A stretch of 64,000 nucleotides of DNA from RBG-13-51-18 sp050014095 (GTDB taxonomy: Bacteria; Chloroflexota; Dehalococcoidia; Dehalococcoidales; RBG-16-60-22), in contig JBEKDZ010000003.1 of assembly GCA_050014095.1 (NCBI GenBank), forward strand, positions 186,001 through 250,000, read 5' to 3'. The translations under genes and the position numbers were made by a program. Position 1 is the first letter of the stretch. Each line of letters opens with the position of its first letter. The notes beneath the pieces were generated by a model that was given only the letters and a program-made list of their open reading frames with translations, made no database searches and had not been told where the DNA came from. Of this stretch, positions 34,296 to 43,259 are shown one piece after another.

Positions 34296-35552
34296 TTATT
34301 TTGCAGGCCACGGTGGTTTAGGATATACGAATGGCGCGGTGTTGTTCTTATCATTGTCAACGACTTCGAAGATACCGTTCTGCCATTGTCCTATCTGACC
34401 ATTGTAGCATGCCTGCGGTAGTAGACCGCCGCCTTTGCCGTTCCCCTGGATATCCCAATAAAAGTCTCCTAATAATGTTGGGAAGTGAGTGGTCTTGTAA
34501 ACTTCCAGGATTTTGTCGGTATCAAGGGTACCGGCTTTTGTGATTGCCTGCGCTAAGTACTGGAGAGTGGAATAGTATAAATTACTGCCCCAATAGTCCA
34601 TGTTTCCCTCGCCGCCGACAATTGGCCGGATTTTATCTGCGTAAGCGGCAAGCGCGGGCGAGCTCTTCGCGTTCCAGGCGCCCTCGCCACAAACATCCTC
34701 TAGAGCTTTGCCAAACGTGAGGGGAAAGAACCCGAAGTTACAGCCTGGGCCGATGAGAATACATTTGGGGTTAAAATTAAGCGCCATGGCTGTCTGCATG
34801 AAAAGAATATTCTGGTTCGGATAGGCGAACATGCAGAAGACATCAGGATTTAAATCCTTGGCTTCTTTGATTATCGGGTCCATGTCCGTAATGGAAATCG
34901 GGATACTCTTGGCTTCCAGGACCTGGATGCCATGTAAACCACACTCACTCTGCATGGTAAGGTTATATTCAGCGCCATGCAGGTCGTTCATGAAGCAGAT
35001 ATAAACCGTCTTGGCGCCCTTTGCGGCTATAAGGTTCACAAACATGGGTAGCTGGAAATGGTTAGAGTAGTTCAAAACCGCGAAGACATAGGGCATATTA
35101 GCCAGCTGCGGTTCCATGGTGGTAGCGCCGCCTTCGCCGCAGAGCATCATCGTCTTGTATTTATTGGCGATAGGTGTCGCGGCGAACATCATAGCTGTGC
35201 CGGTAGGCCCAAAGAGGAAGTTAACATGATCCTGCGTGCACAGCTTTTCAATATTCTTGACGCAGACGCCGGTGTCGCTGGCATCATCGTACTCAATCAA
35301 TCTTACCTTGAGTTTCTTGCCACCGACATCGATGCCGCCGGCAGCATTGACTTCATCTATCCACATCTTATAGACAGGCGCGTAGCCATATGCCTGGAAA
35401 CCAGCCTGTGGGCCGGTAATATCGCGGGAAGCGCCGATAACGATTTCGGTCTGTGTCGTGCCGCCCCCGCCGCAGCCAGTAAAGGTAACGGGCACAATAA
35501 GAGCTAAACAAAGGATTAATGGTATTGAAATTTTTAATATTTTACTCCACAT
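34296..35552 (-). CDS. livK: Branched-chain amino acid type ABC substrate-binding lipoprotein
   Basis: A type 1 periplasmic-binding-fold receptor. The signal peptide ends VTFTGCGGGG, a lipobox, so it is lipid-anchored. The mature part opens IVIGASRDITGPQAGFQAYGYAPVYKMWIDEVNAAGGI, the family hallmark. About 418 residues from ATG 35552, preceded by AAGGAGAGG. A GTG at 35606 in the same frame also has a good ribosome site (GGGAGG), giving 18 more charged residues; which start is used is open. The ligand may be an amino acid, but such receptors in anaerobes often bind aromatic acids or amides. Confidence 0.9.
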   Translation of the reverse strand: MWSKILKISIPLILCLALIVPVTFTGCGGGGTTQTEIVIGASRDITGPQAGFQAYGYAPVYKMWIDEVNAAGGIDVGGKKLKVRLIEYDDASDTGVCVKNIEKLCTQDHVNFLFGPTGTAMMFAATPIANKYKTMMLCGEGGATTMEPQLANMPYVFAVLNYSNHFQLPMFVNLIAAKGAKTVYICFMNDLHGAEYNLTMQSECGLHGIQVLEAKSIPISITDMDPIIKEAKDLNPDVFCMFAYPNQNILFMQTAMALNFNPKCILIGPGCNFGFFPLTFGKALEDVCGEGAWNAKSSPALAAYADKIRPIVGGEGNMDYWGSNLYYSTLQYLAQAITKAGTLDTDKILEVYKTTHFPTLLGDFYWDIQGNGKGGGLLPQACYNGQIGQWQNGIFEVVDNDKNNTAPFVYPKPPWPAK

Positions 35553-35606
35553 TATTTGCCTCTCCTTTTTGATAATTTTCTCGGGACTTTTTGCCACTTT
35601 TGTCAC

Positions 35607-36028
35607 ATATAGCTACCTCCCTTTTTTACATTACTTTTTATGATTCAACATAGCGTAGCACAACGGCTACTAAATTGCAACACAAAATTATCTATATAGC
35701 GTATAGTACTTTTAGTTTATACTAGTTCTCGGTAAGAAACTTAAAAAAATAGATAAAGGTAAAGCTATTTTAATACCTGAAACTAATTCTGTCAAATATT
35801 TGGTTTTTAAGGTTTGTTCAAAACGTAAAATAGCTATAAATCAATCGGAACGAAAGCAGTTATCTGCCTCTCGTTGTCACTCTCCAGACAATCAGGATGA
35901 AAAGCAGACCGGCGGCAAAAGCAGGTACGCCTGAACTTTGGCCAGAAATTAGGAGAGCTTTTCACGACCCATCCCAATATGCTCAAAAGGGTGAGGCAAA
36001 TCTCTACTCTTATAGGCTGATAATATTC
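35607..36028. other. Long spacer upstream of livK and the TIG-repeat gene
   Basis: This A+T-rich divergent spacer has no convincing gene. It contains a 10-base inverted repeat, AGCTATTTTA (35763-35772) and TAAAATAGCT (35826-35835), and the possible coding remnant at 35860-35961. A weak livK promoter may lie near 35660-35690 on the minus strand (TTGCAA, 17 bases, TACGCT). Confidence 0.4.
35860..35961 (-). pseudogene. Possible C-terminal remnant of a surface protein
   Basis: An open minus-strand stretch without a start codon ends GVPAFAAGLLFILIVWRVTTRGR then TAA. A short hydrophobic helix followed by an arginine tail looks like the C-terminal anchor or sorting end of an exported protein. The codon before the open stretch is a stop (TGA at 35964-35962). 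It may be a decayed gene end or chance. Confidence 0.25.
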
Positions 36029-36057
36029 TGGACAATATAATTGGTTTTCGTTATACT
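36029..36057 (+). promoter_or_regulatory. Promoter of the TIG-repeat gene
   Basis: TGGACA (36029-36034) and TATACT (36052-36057) are each one base off consensus with a 17-base spacer. The start codon at 36126 follows about 60 bases later. Confidence 0.65.
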
Positions 36058-36125
36058 TTCAGTGTAATAACCAAGAAGGTACGATCAACTTTAAGACGTG
36101 ATTGTTGATAGGTCTAAGGGGCGTT

Positions 36126-39100
36126 ATGCGAAGAACATTAGGTCGTGCGGTTCTCCCACTGCTGACACTAGCTTTAGTACTGATAATACTCTGTGCCAGT
36201 TCCGTTAGTGTTCAGGCAGCCACCCCCGCCATTACCATTAATCCAATAAGCGGGCTTCCAGGCACCGTGGTGACCGTTACTGGCTCCGGCTTCAGTGCCA
36301 ACGAGACGGGCGTCAGGATAACCTTCGATAGTAACCCGATTACTTCGGCTATAACGGCTGACTCTCTGGGAAACTGGAGCGGCACTTTCACCGTTTCCAC
36401 CGCGGTATTAGGACCCCATACGGTGAGTGCCTTTGGTTCCATTACTCCTTCCGGCGTGGTTCCTAACGTAACTTTTACGTTGCTGAATCCCAGCCTCTCT
36501 ATCAGTCCAGCAAATGGGCCTCCGGGTACTTCGGTGACTGTTATCGGCTCAGGCTTTGCCGCCAGTGAAACCGGCATTACAATAACCTTTGACGGTAACC
36601 CTGTCGCCTCGGGCATTTCGGCCAACTCCCTGGGTAACTGGATCGGTACCTTCATTGTCCCCGCTTCATCCTCCGGTGCCCATAGTGTTAGTGCCTACGG
36701 TCCCATTACCCTGTCCGGTTTTGTTCTTAGCATCACCTTCACAGTCCCGAATCGCATCCTTGCCATTAACCCGAGAAGCGGACCTCCGGGTACTGTGGTG
36801 ACCGTCACCGGCTCTGGATTTGGTGCCGGTGAAACCGGCATAACAATAACCTTCGACGGTAACCCTGTCGCCTCGGGCATTTCGGCCGACTCCCTGGGGA
36901 ACTGGAGCGGCACCTTCACTGTTCCCGCTGCGCCCTCAGGTGCCTATGCACTCAATGCCTACGGTTCCATTACCCCGGCTGGCTTCATACACTCTATAAA
37001 CTTCATGGTGAACCCCACCATTGCCGTTAGTCCGACAAGCAGGCCTCCAGGCGGTTCGGTGACCGTCACTGGCTCTGGATTTGGTGCCGGTGAAACCGGC
37101 ATAACAATAACCTTCGACGGTAACCCTGTTGCCTCGGGCATTTCGGCCAACTCCCTGGGGAACTGGAGCGGCACCTTCACTGTTCCCGCTGCGCCCTCCG
37201 GTGTCCATGCACTCAATGCCTACGGCTCTATCACCCTGACTGGCTTCATACCCTCTATAAACTTCATGGTGAACCCCACCATTGCCATCAATCCGACAAG
37301 CAGGCCTCCGGGCAGTCCGGTGACCGTCACTGGCTCTGGATTTGGTGCTGGTGAAATCGGCATAACAATAACCTTCGACGGTAACCCTGTTGCCTCGGGC
37401 ATTTCGGCCAACTCCCTGGGGAACTGGAGCGGCACCTTCACCGTTCCCGATTCACCCTCCGGTTCCCATACGGTGAGTGCCTACGGCTCTATCACCCTGG
37501 CTGGCTTCATACCCTCTATAAACTTCATGGTGAACCCCACCATTGCCATCAATCCGACAAGCGGGCCTCCAGGCGGTTCGGTGACCGTCACCGGCTCTGG
37601 ATTTGGTGCTGGTGAAACCGGCATAACGATAACGTTTGATGGTAACCCTGTTGCCTCGGGCATTTCGGCCAACTCCCTGGGGAACTGGAGCGGTACTTTC
37701 ACTATTCCTGCTTCAGTTCTAGGGTCCCACAGCGTTGGAGCCAAGGGCTCGATTACCCAGGGGGGCAGCCTCGGTGGAACCAACTTTGGGGTCACACCAG
37801 GTATCTCATTAAAACCCATCTCCGGCTATGTGGGGAGCACGGTTCAAATCAGCGGCTCCGGCTTCGCCGTTAATAGTCCCCTCACCTTTACTTATGACGA
37901 CAAAGAGATTCTGGCAGAAGGGGCCACCACCGATGCTACCGGTAGCTTCGTTAATTCGTTCGTCGTGCCCAAGTCGAAGGCTGGCGGTCACACTATCAGC
38001 GTCACGGACGTGCAAGGGAACAGCGCCAAAACCACTTTCAACATGGATAGCACCCCACCACCCATGCCCGTCCCGCTTTCCCCCGATGACGACGCCAGAA
38101 TTGGTATACTGGGGAACATCACTCCAAACTTTACATGGTCTAACGTCTCCGACCCCAGCGGCGTTACCTACTCTTTTCAAGTGGATACGTACCCGGACTT
38201 CTCTCAGCCTGTATTAGACAAGACGGATATCACGGCCAGTCACTATACTCTAACGGCGATAGAAGCTTTGCCGCGTGGCCAGTTTTACTGGAGGGTTAAA
38301 GCCATTGATGGTGCTTCTAATGAGAGCGCATGGTCACAGGTACGGTTACTAAAGTCCGGGCTCATGCCGCTGTGGGCTCTAGTGCTCATAATCCTGGTCG
38401 GCATCGCCGCCGTAGGCTCAGGTGGCTATTTCGGCCTGCTTCTTCTGAAAACGCGTCGGCGACAGGTAGTAACTGTTCCTGAAATCACGGTGCCTCAGAT
38501 TATTACAGGGGAATGGCGAGAGATTGAATCTGCCGAGGAAACTCCAAAATTACCCTGGAGGCTGTCTCTACCCCAGCCGACAAAAGGAGCCAAGAAACTC
38601 TCTACCGAAGACCAAGCCCGCCTCATGGTGATTATAGACTTTGCTCAGTCTTTGCCCCTGGTGGAGCCCGGTTATAATGTGAACTGGCTGGTTGACCTGA
38701 TAGAAACTGGAAGGGGGATCAAGATGTCAGCTCCGGTTTATAAGCAGTTGCTTAAAGGCGGACTTGAGGTGAGCTATGAGCCACAATGGACGCGCCACCC
38801 CATTTATCAGGACCTGTTGTCCTTATTAGAGGGGCAGTCAATCTTGCAGGACCTGAACGGGTTTGTTGACGCAGTTAACCGGTGCGCCTCCCAAGTAGTT
38901 TCGTTCCTGCAAGATATCTACCAAGATACGATCAAAGAAGCCCCGCCGGGCTTTATGAAGAAGGGTGGTTGGGAATTTATCTCCTCGGTTTACGCTGATG
39001 CCGTGAGTTGGTTCCGCGGGAAATCTCTGCATGACCCCTCGGAGCGGGACTACATTATAAAACCTCAAAAGGGTCTTGTGCACGGGACAAAGGCCCTAGA

Positions 39101-39317
39101 GTTAAAAGGCGAGGAGACCACATCTTTCGCTGGCCCGATTATACGGGCCTCCAGTGATGAGGAAGCCCTGCGGCTCCGGTCTCTTCACCTGAAGCTGCGC
39201 TGCGCGTACAGGGACAATAACAGGGCTAAAGAAATCGCTACCATGCTCACCCAACTGGAGGTGCAGCGGAGCCGGTTACTTATTTTCTTTAGCGAATTCG
39301 GCAGACTCAAGCAATAA
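36126..39317 (+). CDS. Surface protein with tandem IPT/TIG repeats, one membrane helix and a cytoplasmic domain
   Basis: A 1063-residue single-pass membrane protein. ATG 36126 has AAGGGG before it and gives a clean Sec signal ending SVQA. Six Ig-like IPT/TIG repeats of 87-88 residues follow (each with PPGxxVTVTGSGF and ITFDGNPVASGISANSLGNWSGTFTVP), then a divergent seventh (GYVGSTVQISGSGFAVNSP). Next is an Ig/FN3-like domain around residues 640-740. The helix is at about 748-778 (LVLIILVGIAAVGSGGYFG) with a basic stop-transfer. The last 285 residues are a soluble domain I do not recognise (AQSLPLVEPGYNVNWLVDLIETG, KGGWEFISSVYADAVSWF). Adhesion plus an internal signalling or docking role is inference. 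Confidence 0.85.
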   Translation: MRRTLGRAVLPLLTLALVLIILCASSVSVQAATPAITINPISGLPGTVVTVTGSGFSANETGVRITFDSNPITSAITADSLGNWSGTFTVSTAVLGPHTVSAFGSITPSGVVPNVTFTLLNPSLSISPANGPPGTSVTVIGSGFAASETGITITFDGNPVASGISANSLGNWIGTFIVPASSSGAHSVSAYGPITLSGFVLSITFTVPNRILAINPRSGPPGTVVTVTGSGFGAGETGITITFDGNPVASGISADSLGNWSGTFTVPAAPSGAYALNAYGSITPAGFIHSINFMVNPTIAVSPTSRPPGGSVTVTGSGFGAGETGITITFDGNPVASGISANSLGNWSGTFTVPAAPSGVHALNAYGSITLTGFIPSINFMVNPTIAINPTSRPPGSPVTVTGSGFGAGEIGITITFDGNPVASGISANSLGNWSGTFTVPDSPSGSHTVSAYGSITLAGFIPSINFMVNPTIAINPTSGPPGGSVTVTGSGFGAGETGITITFDGNPVASGISANSLGNWSGTFTIPASVLGSHSVGAKGSITQGGSLGGTNFGVTPGISLKPISGYVGSTVQISGSGFAVNSPLTFTYDDKEILAEGATTDATGSFVNSFVVPKSKAGGHTISVTDVQGNSAKTTFNMDSTPPPMPVPLSPDDDARIGILGNITPNFTWSNVSDPSGVTYSFQVDTYPDFSQPVLDKTDITASHYTLTAIEALPRGQFYWRVKAIDGASNESAWSQVRLLKSGLMPLWALVLIILVGIAAVGSGGYFGLLLLKTRRRQVVTVPEITVPQIITGEWREIESAEETPKLPWRLSLPQPTKGAKKLSTEDQARLMVIIDFAQSLPLVEPGYNVNWLVDLIETGRGIKMSAPVYKQLLKGGLEVSYEPQWTRHPIYQDLLSLLEGQSILQDLNGFVDAVNRCASQVVSFLQDIYQDTIKEAPPGFMKKGGWEFISSVYADAVSWFRGKSLHDPSERDYIIKPQKGLVHGTKALELKGEETTSFAGPIIRASSDEEALRLRSLHLKLRCAYRDNNRAKEIATMLTQLEVQRSRLLIFFSEFGRLKQ
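36280..37760 (+). repeat. Tandem DNA repeats encoding the TIG domains
   Basis: Homologous points recur at about 36312, 36576, 36840, 37101, 37362 and 37623, so the unit is 264, 264, 261, 261 and 261 bases. The last four units are nearly identical in DNA, including silent positions. This points to recent duplication or gene conversion. Confidence 0.85.
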
Positions 39318-39628
39318 ATTCGCCGCGCTTCTTTCTGAAGAAAATTGTGGGTAACTTTTTGGCTTAATGTACAGCGACAAAATATAAAATGTGCATTATA
39401 ATTTTTTCATATGAACTATTAAAATAGCATCTGGTTAGCGCATCATTGTTAATTTCATTGACAGATTTCAGGCACCCTGTCTATACTTTAATTAGCAGGT
39501 TTTATTTTCAATACAGGTCAAGCCGAGTTAGCATCAGGCAAATAGATTTTCCCTCTAACGGCAAAACCAATTTCTATTCCTTTTATCCTGTATGAATAAC
39601 CTGCTTGGCGGAAGACAGGTGATAAAAA
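39318..39628 (+). promoter_or_regulatory. Spacer with promoter (TTGACA 39458, TATACT 39482) and long leader
   Basis: TTGACA at 39458-39463 and TATACT at 39482-39487 have an 18-base spacer. The leader to ATG 39629 is about 135 bases. It holds a stem GCC(GA)GUUAG/CUAACGGC (about 39524-39563) and a second hairpin ACCUG..CAGGU near 39597-39618. No gene is seen in the spacer. Confidence 0.55.
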
Positions 39629-41176
39629 ATGAAAATACCGGACAGCTTGGGATTTATTTCCCACATACATAAAAAAGAAACTAAGATCACCCGAGAAGAA
39701 ACAAAGGCGACTCCTGTGGAGGGCGTTCGACAACCAACAGATAAATCTGAAAAGGCCGATATTACCAACGTCACGGAAGCGCGGAATAAGCCAAAGACCT
39801 TAGGCGAGCTTAGAGCATCGGGTTACCGGCCTTTACCGATAAGGGAAGAGATGAGGCGCAATCTCATATCGATGATAAAGGCAAAAAAGCCCATCTTTAA
39901 CGGTATCATCGGCTATGATAATACGGTAATTCCACAGGTGGAAAACGCTGTATTGTCCGGCCAGAACATCATCTTCCTTGGTGAAAGGGGGCAGGCTAAG
40001 TCCCGCGTGATGCGCCTTCTCGTCGGCCTGCTGGATGAAGCTATTCCCATCATCCGGGGCTGTGAAATCAACGATAACCCCTTCTCACCGATATGTAAGT
40101 ATTGCCGGGAAAAAGTAGCCAGTGAAGGAGATAAGACGGAAATCGTCTGGCTATCGCGCGAGGACAGGTACGGAGAAAAACTCGCCACACCGGACACCAC
40201 GATTGCCGACCTCATCGGCGATGTCGACCCTATTAAAGTTGCCGAAGGACGTTATCTTTCCGATGAGCTGACCATGCACTACGGGATTATCCCGAGGACG
40301 AACCGCGGGATATTCTGTATCAATGAGCTTCCCGACCTGGCGGAAAGGCTGCAAGTTGGCCTGTTCAACCTGTTGGAAGAAGCGGACATCCAGATAAAAG
40401 GCTATCGCGTCAGGCTGCCGCTGGATATCGTCCTTGTCGCCAGCGCCAATCCTGAAGACTATACCAGCCGAGGCCGGATTATTACTCCGCTGAAAGACCG
40501 TTTTGGCGCGCAGATTCGCACTCATTACCCTGTTACGATTAAAGATGAAATAGCCATCGTCGAACAGGAATGGCAGCGGTTCAATGATGGAGACGTTAGT
40601 TTTTATGTTCCAGACTATGTCAAAGAAGTAATTGCCGAGATTACCCACCTGGCACGGAACAGCTCGGACATTGGCCAGCGCTCCGGCGTTAGCGTAAGGG
40701 TCTCTATCGCCAACCTGGAAACAGTTGTCGCTAATGCCATCAGGCGGGCTACCGTGCTTGGCGAAAAGCTGGCCGTGCCGCGTATCAGCGACCTTCCTTA
40801 TATCGTCGCCTCAACCACTGGCAAGGTGGAGATGGAAGGCTTCGAGGATAAAAACGAGCAAAAAATCATCGACGACCTTACAAAAAAGGCGGTGCTCATC
40901 GTATTCAACCGGTATTTCCAGTTTGAAGAACTTGACCCCATCGTCAGGCAGTTCAATGGCGGTTTCAACGTCGAGACTTCGGATGGCATGAACGCAAAAT
41001 CTTATGTGCGTTACACAAAAGAGATACCCGGTATGGCCAAAGCGGTTAAAAAGATGACCGATGCGGAAACGCCGGAGATAGTAGCATCGGCCATAGAGTT
41101 TATTCTCGAAGGCGCGCATCTGAATAAAAGGTTAAACAAGACAAAGGTCGAAGGCAAGACAGTCTACAGGCATTAA
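39629..41176 (+). CDS. MoxR/ChlI-type AAA ATPase
   Basis: A 515-residue AAA ATPase of the magnesium chelatase I/MoxR group. The first 60 residues are polar and variable. Walker A is GERGQAKS (118-125). A small CKYC..C zinc-ribbon-like insert follows. Walker B/sensor region reads GIFCINELPDLAERLQVGLFNLLEE, then VLVASANPEDYTSRGRIITPLKDRFGA. The C-terminal lid region contains GQRSGVSVRVSI. Real magnesium chelatase is unlikely because no bacteriochlorophyll gene is near. It is followed 2 bases later by a VWA protein, the standard partner. Confidence 0.87.
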   Translation: MKIPDSLGFISHIHKKETKITREETKATPVEGVRQPTDKSEKADITNVTEARNKPKTLGELRASGYRPLPIREEMRRNLISMIKAKKPIFNGIIGYDNTVIPQVENAVLSGQNIIFLGERGQAKSRVMRLLVGLLDEAIPIIRGCEINDNPFSPICKYCREKVASEGDKTEIVWLSREDRYGEKLATPDTTIADLIGDVDPIKVAEGRYLSDELTMHYGIIPRTNRGIFCINELPDLAERLQVGLFNLLEEADIQIKGYRVRLPLDIVLVASANPEDYTSRGRIITPLKDRFGAQIRTHYPVTIKDEIAIVEQEWQRFNDGDVSFYVPDYVKEVIAEITHLARNSSDIGQRSGVSVRVSIANLETVVANAIRRATVLGEKLAVPRISDLPYIVASTTGKVEMEGFEDKNEQKIIDDLTKKAVLIVFNRYFQFEELDPIVRQFNGGFNVETSDGMNAKSYVRYTKEIPGMAKAVKKMTDAETPEIVASAIEFILEGAHLNKRLNKTKVEGKTVYRH

Positions 41177-41178
41177 AA

Positions 41179-43200
41179 ATGGAAAACAATCGCTATTCAG
41201 AATGGGATGGCTCGCAGAATATCTTCGAGCCGGATGCCGATGCAATCATGCAGGAGCTACAGCGTAACCTGATGCATGACGGCGACCTGGCCGAAGCCCT
41301 GCGTATGATGCAACGTAACGGCCTAACAGATAGACTGGGGAGACGTTTGCCCAGCCTCCAGGAACTCATTAAAAGGCTGCGGCAGCGGCGGCAGGAACAC
41401 CTTAAGAAATACAAGCTGAACTCCATGATGGAAGACATACGTAAGAGGCTCGACGATATTATCAATACCGAACGGCAGGGCATACAGAACCGGCTGGATG
41501 AAGCCAGAAAAAAAGCGGCGGACGGCAGCCGGGACCTCGACCCGGAAATGCAGGAAAGACTGCTCAAGAACCTGGAAGAACGCGCTTCTCAGAACATGGA
41601 GAAGCTGGAAGGCCTGCCCAAGGATGTCGGGGGCCGGATAAAAGACCTGAACCAATACGACTTTATGGACGGAGGGGCCAGGCGGCAGTTCCAGGAACTC
41701 ATGGACATGCTTAAAAGAAATGCCATGTCTTCTTACGCCAAGGAGATGACACAGCGACTCAAGAACATGGACGCCAATTCTCTCGCTGCCATGAGGCATT
41801 TCATAGAAGCCATCAACCAGATGCTGGAGGCGCGGCGGCGGGGAGAGGAGCCAGACTTCGAGGGCTTCATGAAGCAATTCGGCGATTTCTTCGGCGATAA
41901 TCCGCCTAAAAACCTTGATGAATTGATTGAACGACTACAGCAGCAGATAGCCCAGGCGCAGGCATTGATGGAGAGCCTTTCGCCGGCGGACAGGCAAGAG
42001 CTCCAGAACCTGATAGACTCCATGCTTGATGAGTCCACCAAATATGAAATGGCCAAGATGATGGCCAATATGGAATCCCTGTATCCCGGCTGGCTTGATA
42101 CCCAGGGGTATTCTTTCAGCGGTGAAGAATCGCTCTCTTATTCCGAAGCTTTAAAGCTGATGGAACACCTCCAGAAAATGGATAAATTAGAAGAGCAGTT
42201 CCAGGATTCCCGATATGATGATTCTCTGGACGAGATAGATGATAAATTAGTGAAGGAGCTTTTAGGCGAAAGTACGGCAGAAGAGCTGAAAAGGATGCGT
42301 GAAATTACTAAAATGCTCGAAGATGCCGGCTACATTAGAAAAAACCGCGGCCAGTATGAGTTAACGCCGCGCGGCATGAGGAAAATCGGGGAAAAAGCCC
42401 TGAACACAGTTTTCGCCAGCTTAAAAAAAGACCGTACCGGCTCCCATAATATCAGGCAGCGCGGCACCGGCGGCGAAAGAATTGATGAAACGAAGAGGTA
42501 CGAGTTCGGGGATGACTTCGATTTACATCTTCAAAAGACCTTGACCAACGCCCTGCTACGCCGTCCGCAGGTACCGATAAAGCTTGATGTCCAGGACTTT
42601 GAGGTTTTCCGGCAGGAAGAGGCTACCCGCTCTGCCACTGTAATGATGCTGGATATGAGCATGTCCATGCGGATGGGCGGAAATTTTGAAGCGGCCAAAA
42701 TCGTTTCCATTGCCCTTAACTCCTTAATCGCCGGCAAATTTCCTAAAGATAGCCTGTATATCCTGGGCTTCTCGGCTGTTGCCCGGCGCATGACTCCGGA
42801 AGAGCTGACCTATATTAGCTGGGACGATTTTACGCCCTATACCAATATGCAGCATGGGTTTATGACGGCGAGGAAAATCCTGGCGAAAGAACGCGCCGCC
42901 AACAAACAGATAATCATGATTTCCGATGGCCAACCCACCTCGCATATTGAAAACGGGCAGATTGTCTTTCATTTGCCAACCACCCAACGCTGCATCGATG
43001 TAACGCTAAGGGAAGTGAATAACTGTACCCGTGTGGGTATTGTCATCAACACTTTCATGCTGCCCAGCCATGACATATTCAACATGTTTGTTGACAGGAT
43101 GGCGCGCTTGAACCACGGGCGGGTCTTTTTCACCGAACCCGGTGACCTGGGCAAGTATATTATCGTTGACTATATCAACAATAAAAAGACGAAAATTTAG
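41179..43200 (+). CDS. VWA domain protein, partner of the AAA ATPase
   Basis: A 673-residue soluble protein. Residues 1-440 are almost entirely helical and charged (many RRRQE, EERASQNMEKLE and AQALMESL segments) with likely coiled coils and a winged-helix-like KMLEDAGYIRKNRGQYELTPRGMRKIG piece. The C-terminal 200 residues are a von Willebrand A domain with an intact MIDAS: D492-M-S-M-S496, a Thr in YTNMQHGF, and ISDGQP. MoxR AAA and VWA pairs act as chaperones for metal or complex assembly in known cases (for example RavA-ViaA, CbbQ-CbbO). No signal peptide or membrane helix. Confidence 0.87.
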   Translation: MENNRYSEWDGSQNIFEPDADAIMQELQRNLMHDGDLAEALRMMQRNGLTDRLGRRLPSLQELIKRLRQRRQEHLKKYKLNSMMEDIRKRLDDIINTERQGIQNRLDEARKKAADGSRDLDPEMQERLLKNLEERASQNMEKLEGLPKDVGGRIKDLNQYDFMDGGARRQFQELMDMLKRNAMSSYAKEMTQRLKNMDANSLAAMRHFIEAINQMLEARRRGEEPDFEGFMKQFGDFFGDNPPKNLDELIERLQQQIAQAQALMESLSPADRQELQNLIDSMLDESTKYEMAKMMANMESLYPGWLDTQGYSFSGEESLSYSEALKLMEHLQKMDKLEEQFQDSRYDDSLDEIDDKLVKELLGESTAEELKRMREITKMLEDAGYIRKNRGQYELTPRGMRKIGEKALNTVFASLKKDRTGSHNIRQRGTGGERIDETKRYEFGDDFDLHLQKTLTNALLRRPQVPIKLDVQDFEVFRQEEATRSATVMMLDMSMSMRMGGNFEAAKIVSIALNSLIAGKFPKDSLYILGFSAVARRMTPEELTYISWDDFTPYTNMQHGFMTARKILAKERAANKQIIMISDGQPTSHIENGQIVFHLPTTQRCIDVTLREVNNCTRVGIVINTFMLPSHDIFNMFVDRMARLNHGRVFFTEPGDLGKYIIVDYINNKKTKI

Positions 43201-43259
43201 GACGTTAACTTTAAAATTCACGGCCGGTACGGGGTACTGACAAACAGGAAGAGGAAACC

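Noticed and set aside
36200..37820. Many open frames antisense to the TIG repeats (VTVTxVPGGP type).
   Set aside because: They repeat with the DNA repeat and are produced by the codon bias of the plus-strand gene.
39518..39620. Possible GEMM/cyclic-di-GMP-I riboswitch in the leader of the AAA gene (AGGCAAA, hairpin, CGGCAAAACC).
   Set aside because: The second conserved block should read CGCAAAGC, the tetraloop receptor side is missing, and the 3' half does not fold as expected. A minus-strand frame there (ending GKIYLPDANSA) is also unsupported.
39629..43200. Magnesium or cobalt chelatase ChlI-ChlD for tetrapyrrole synthesis.
   Set aside because: No ChlH/CobN-like large subunit or tetrapyrrole gene is near, and the VWA protein has a long unrelated helical N-terminus. 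A generic MoxR/VWA pair is the safer call.
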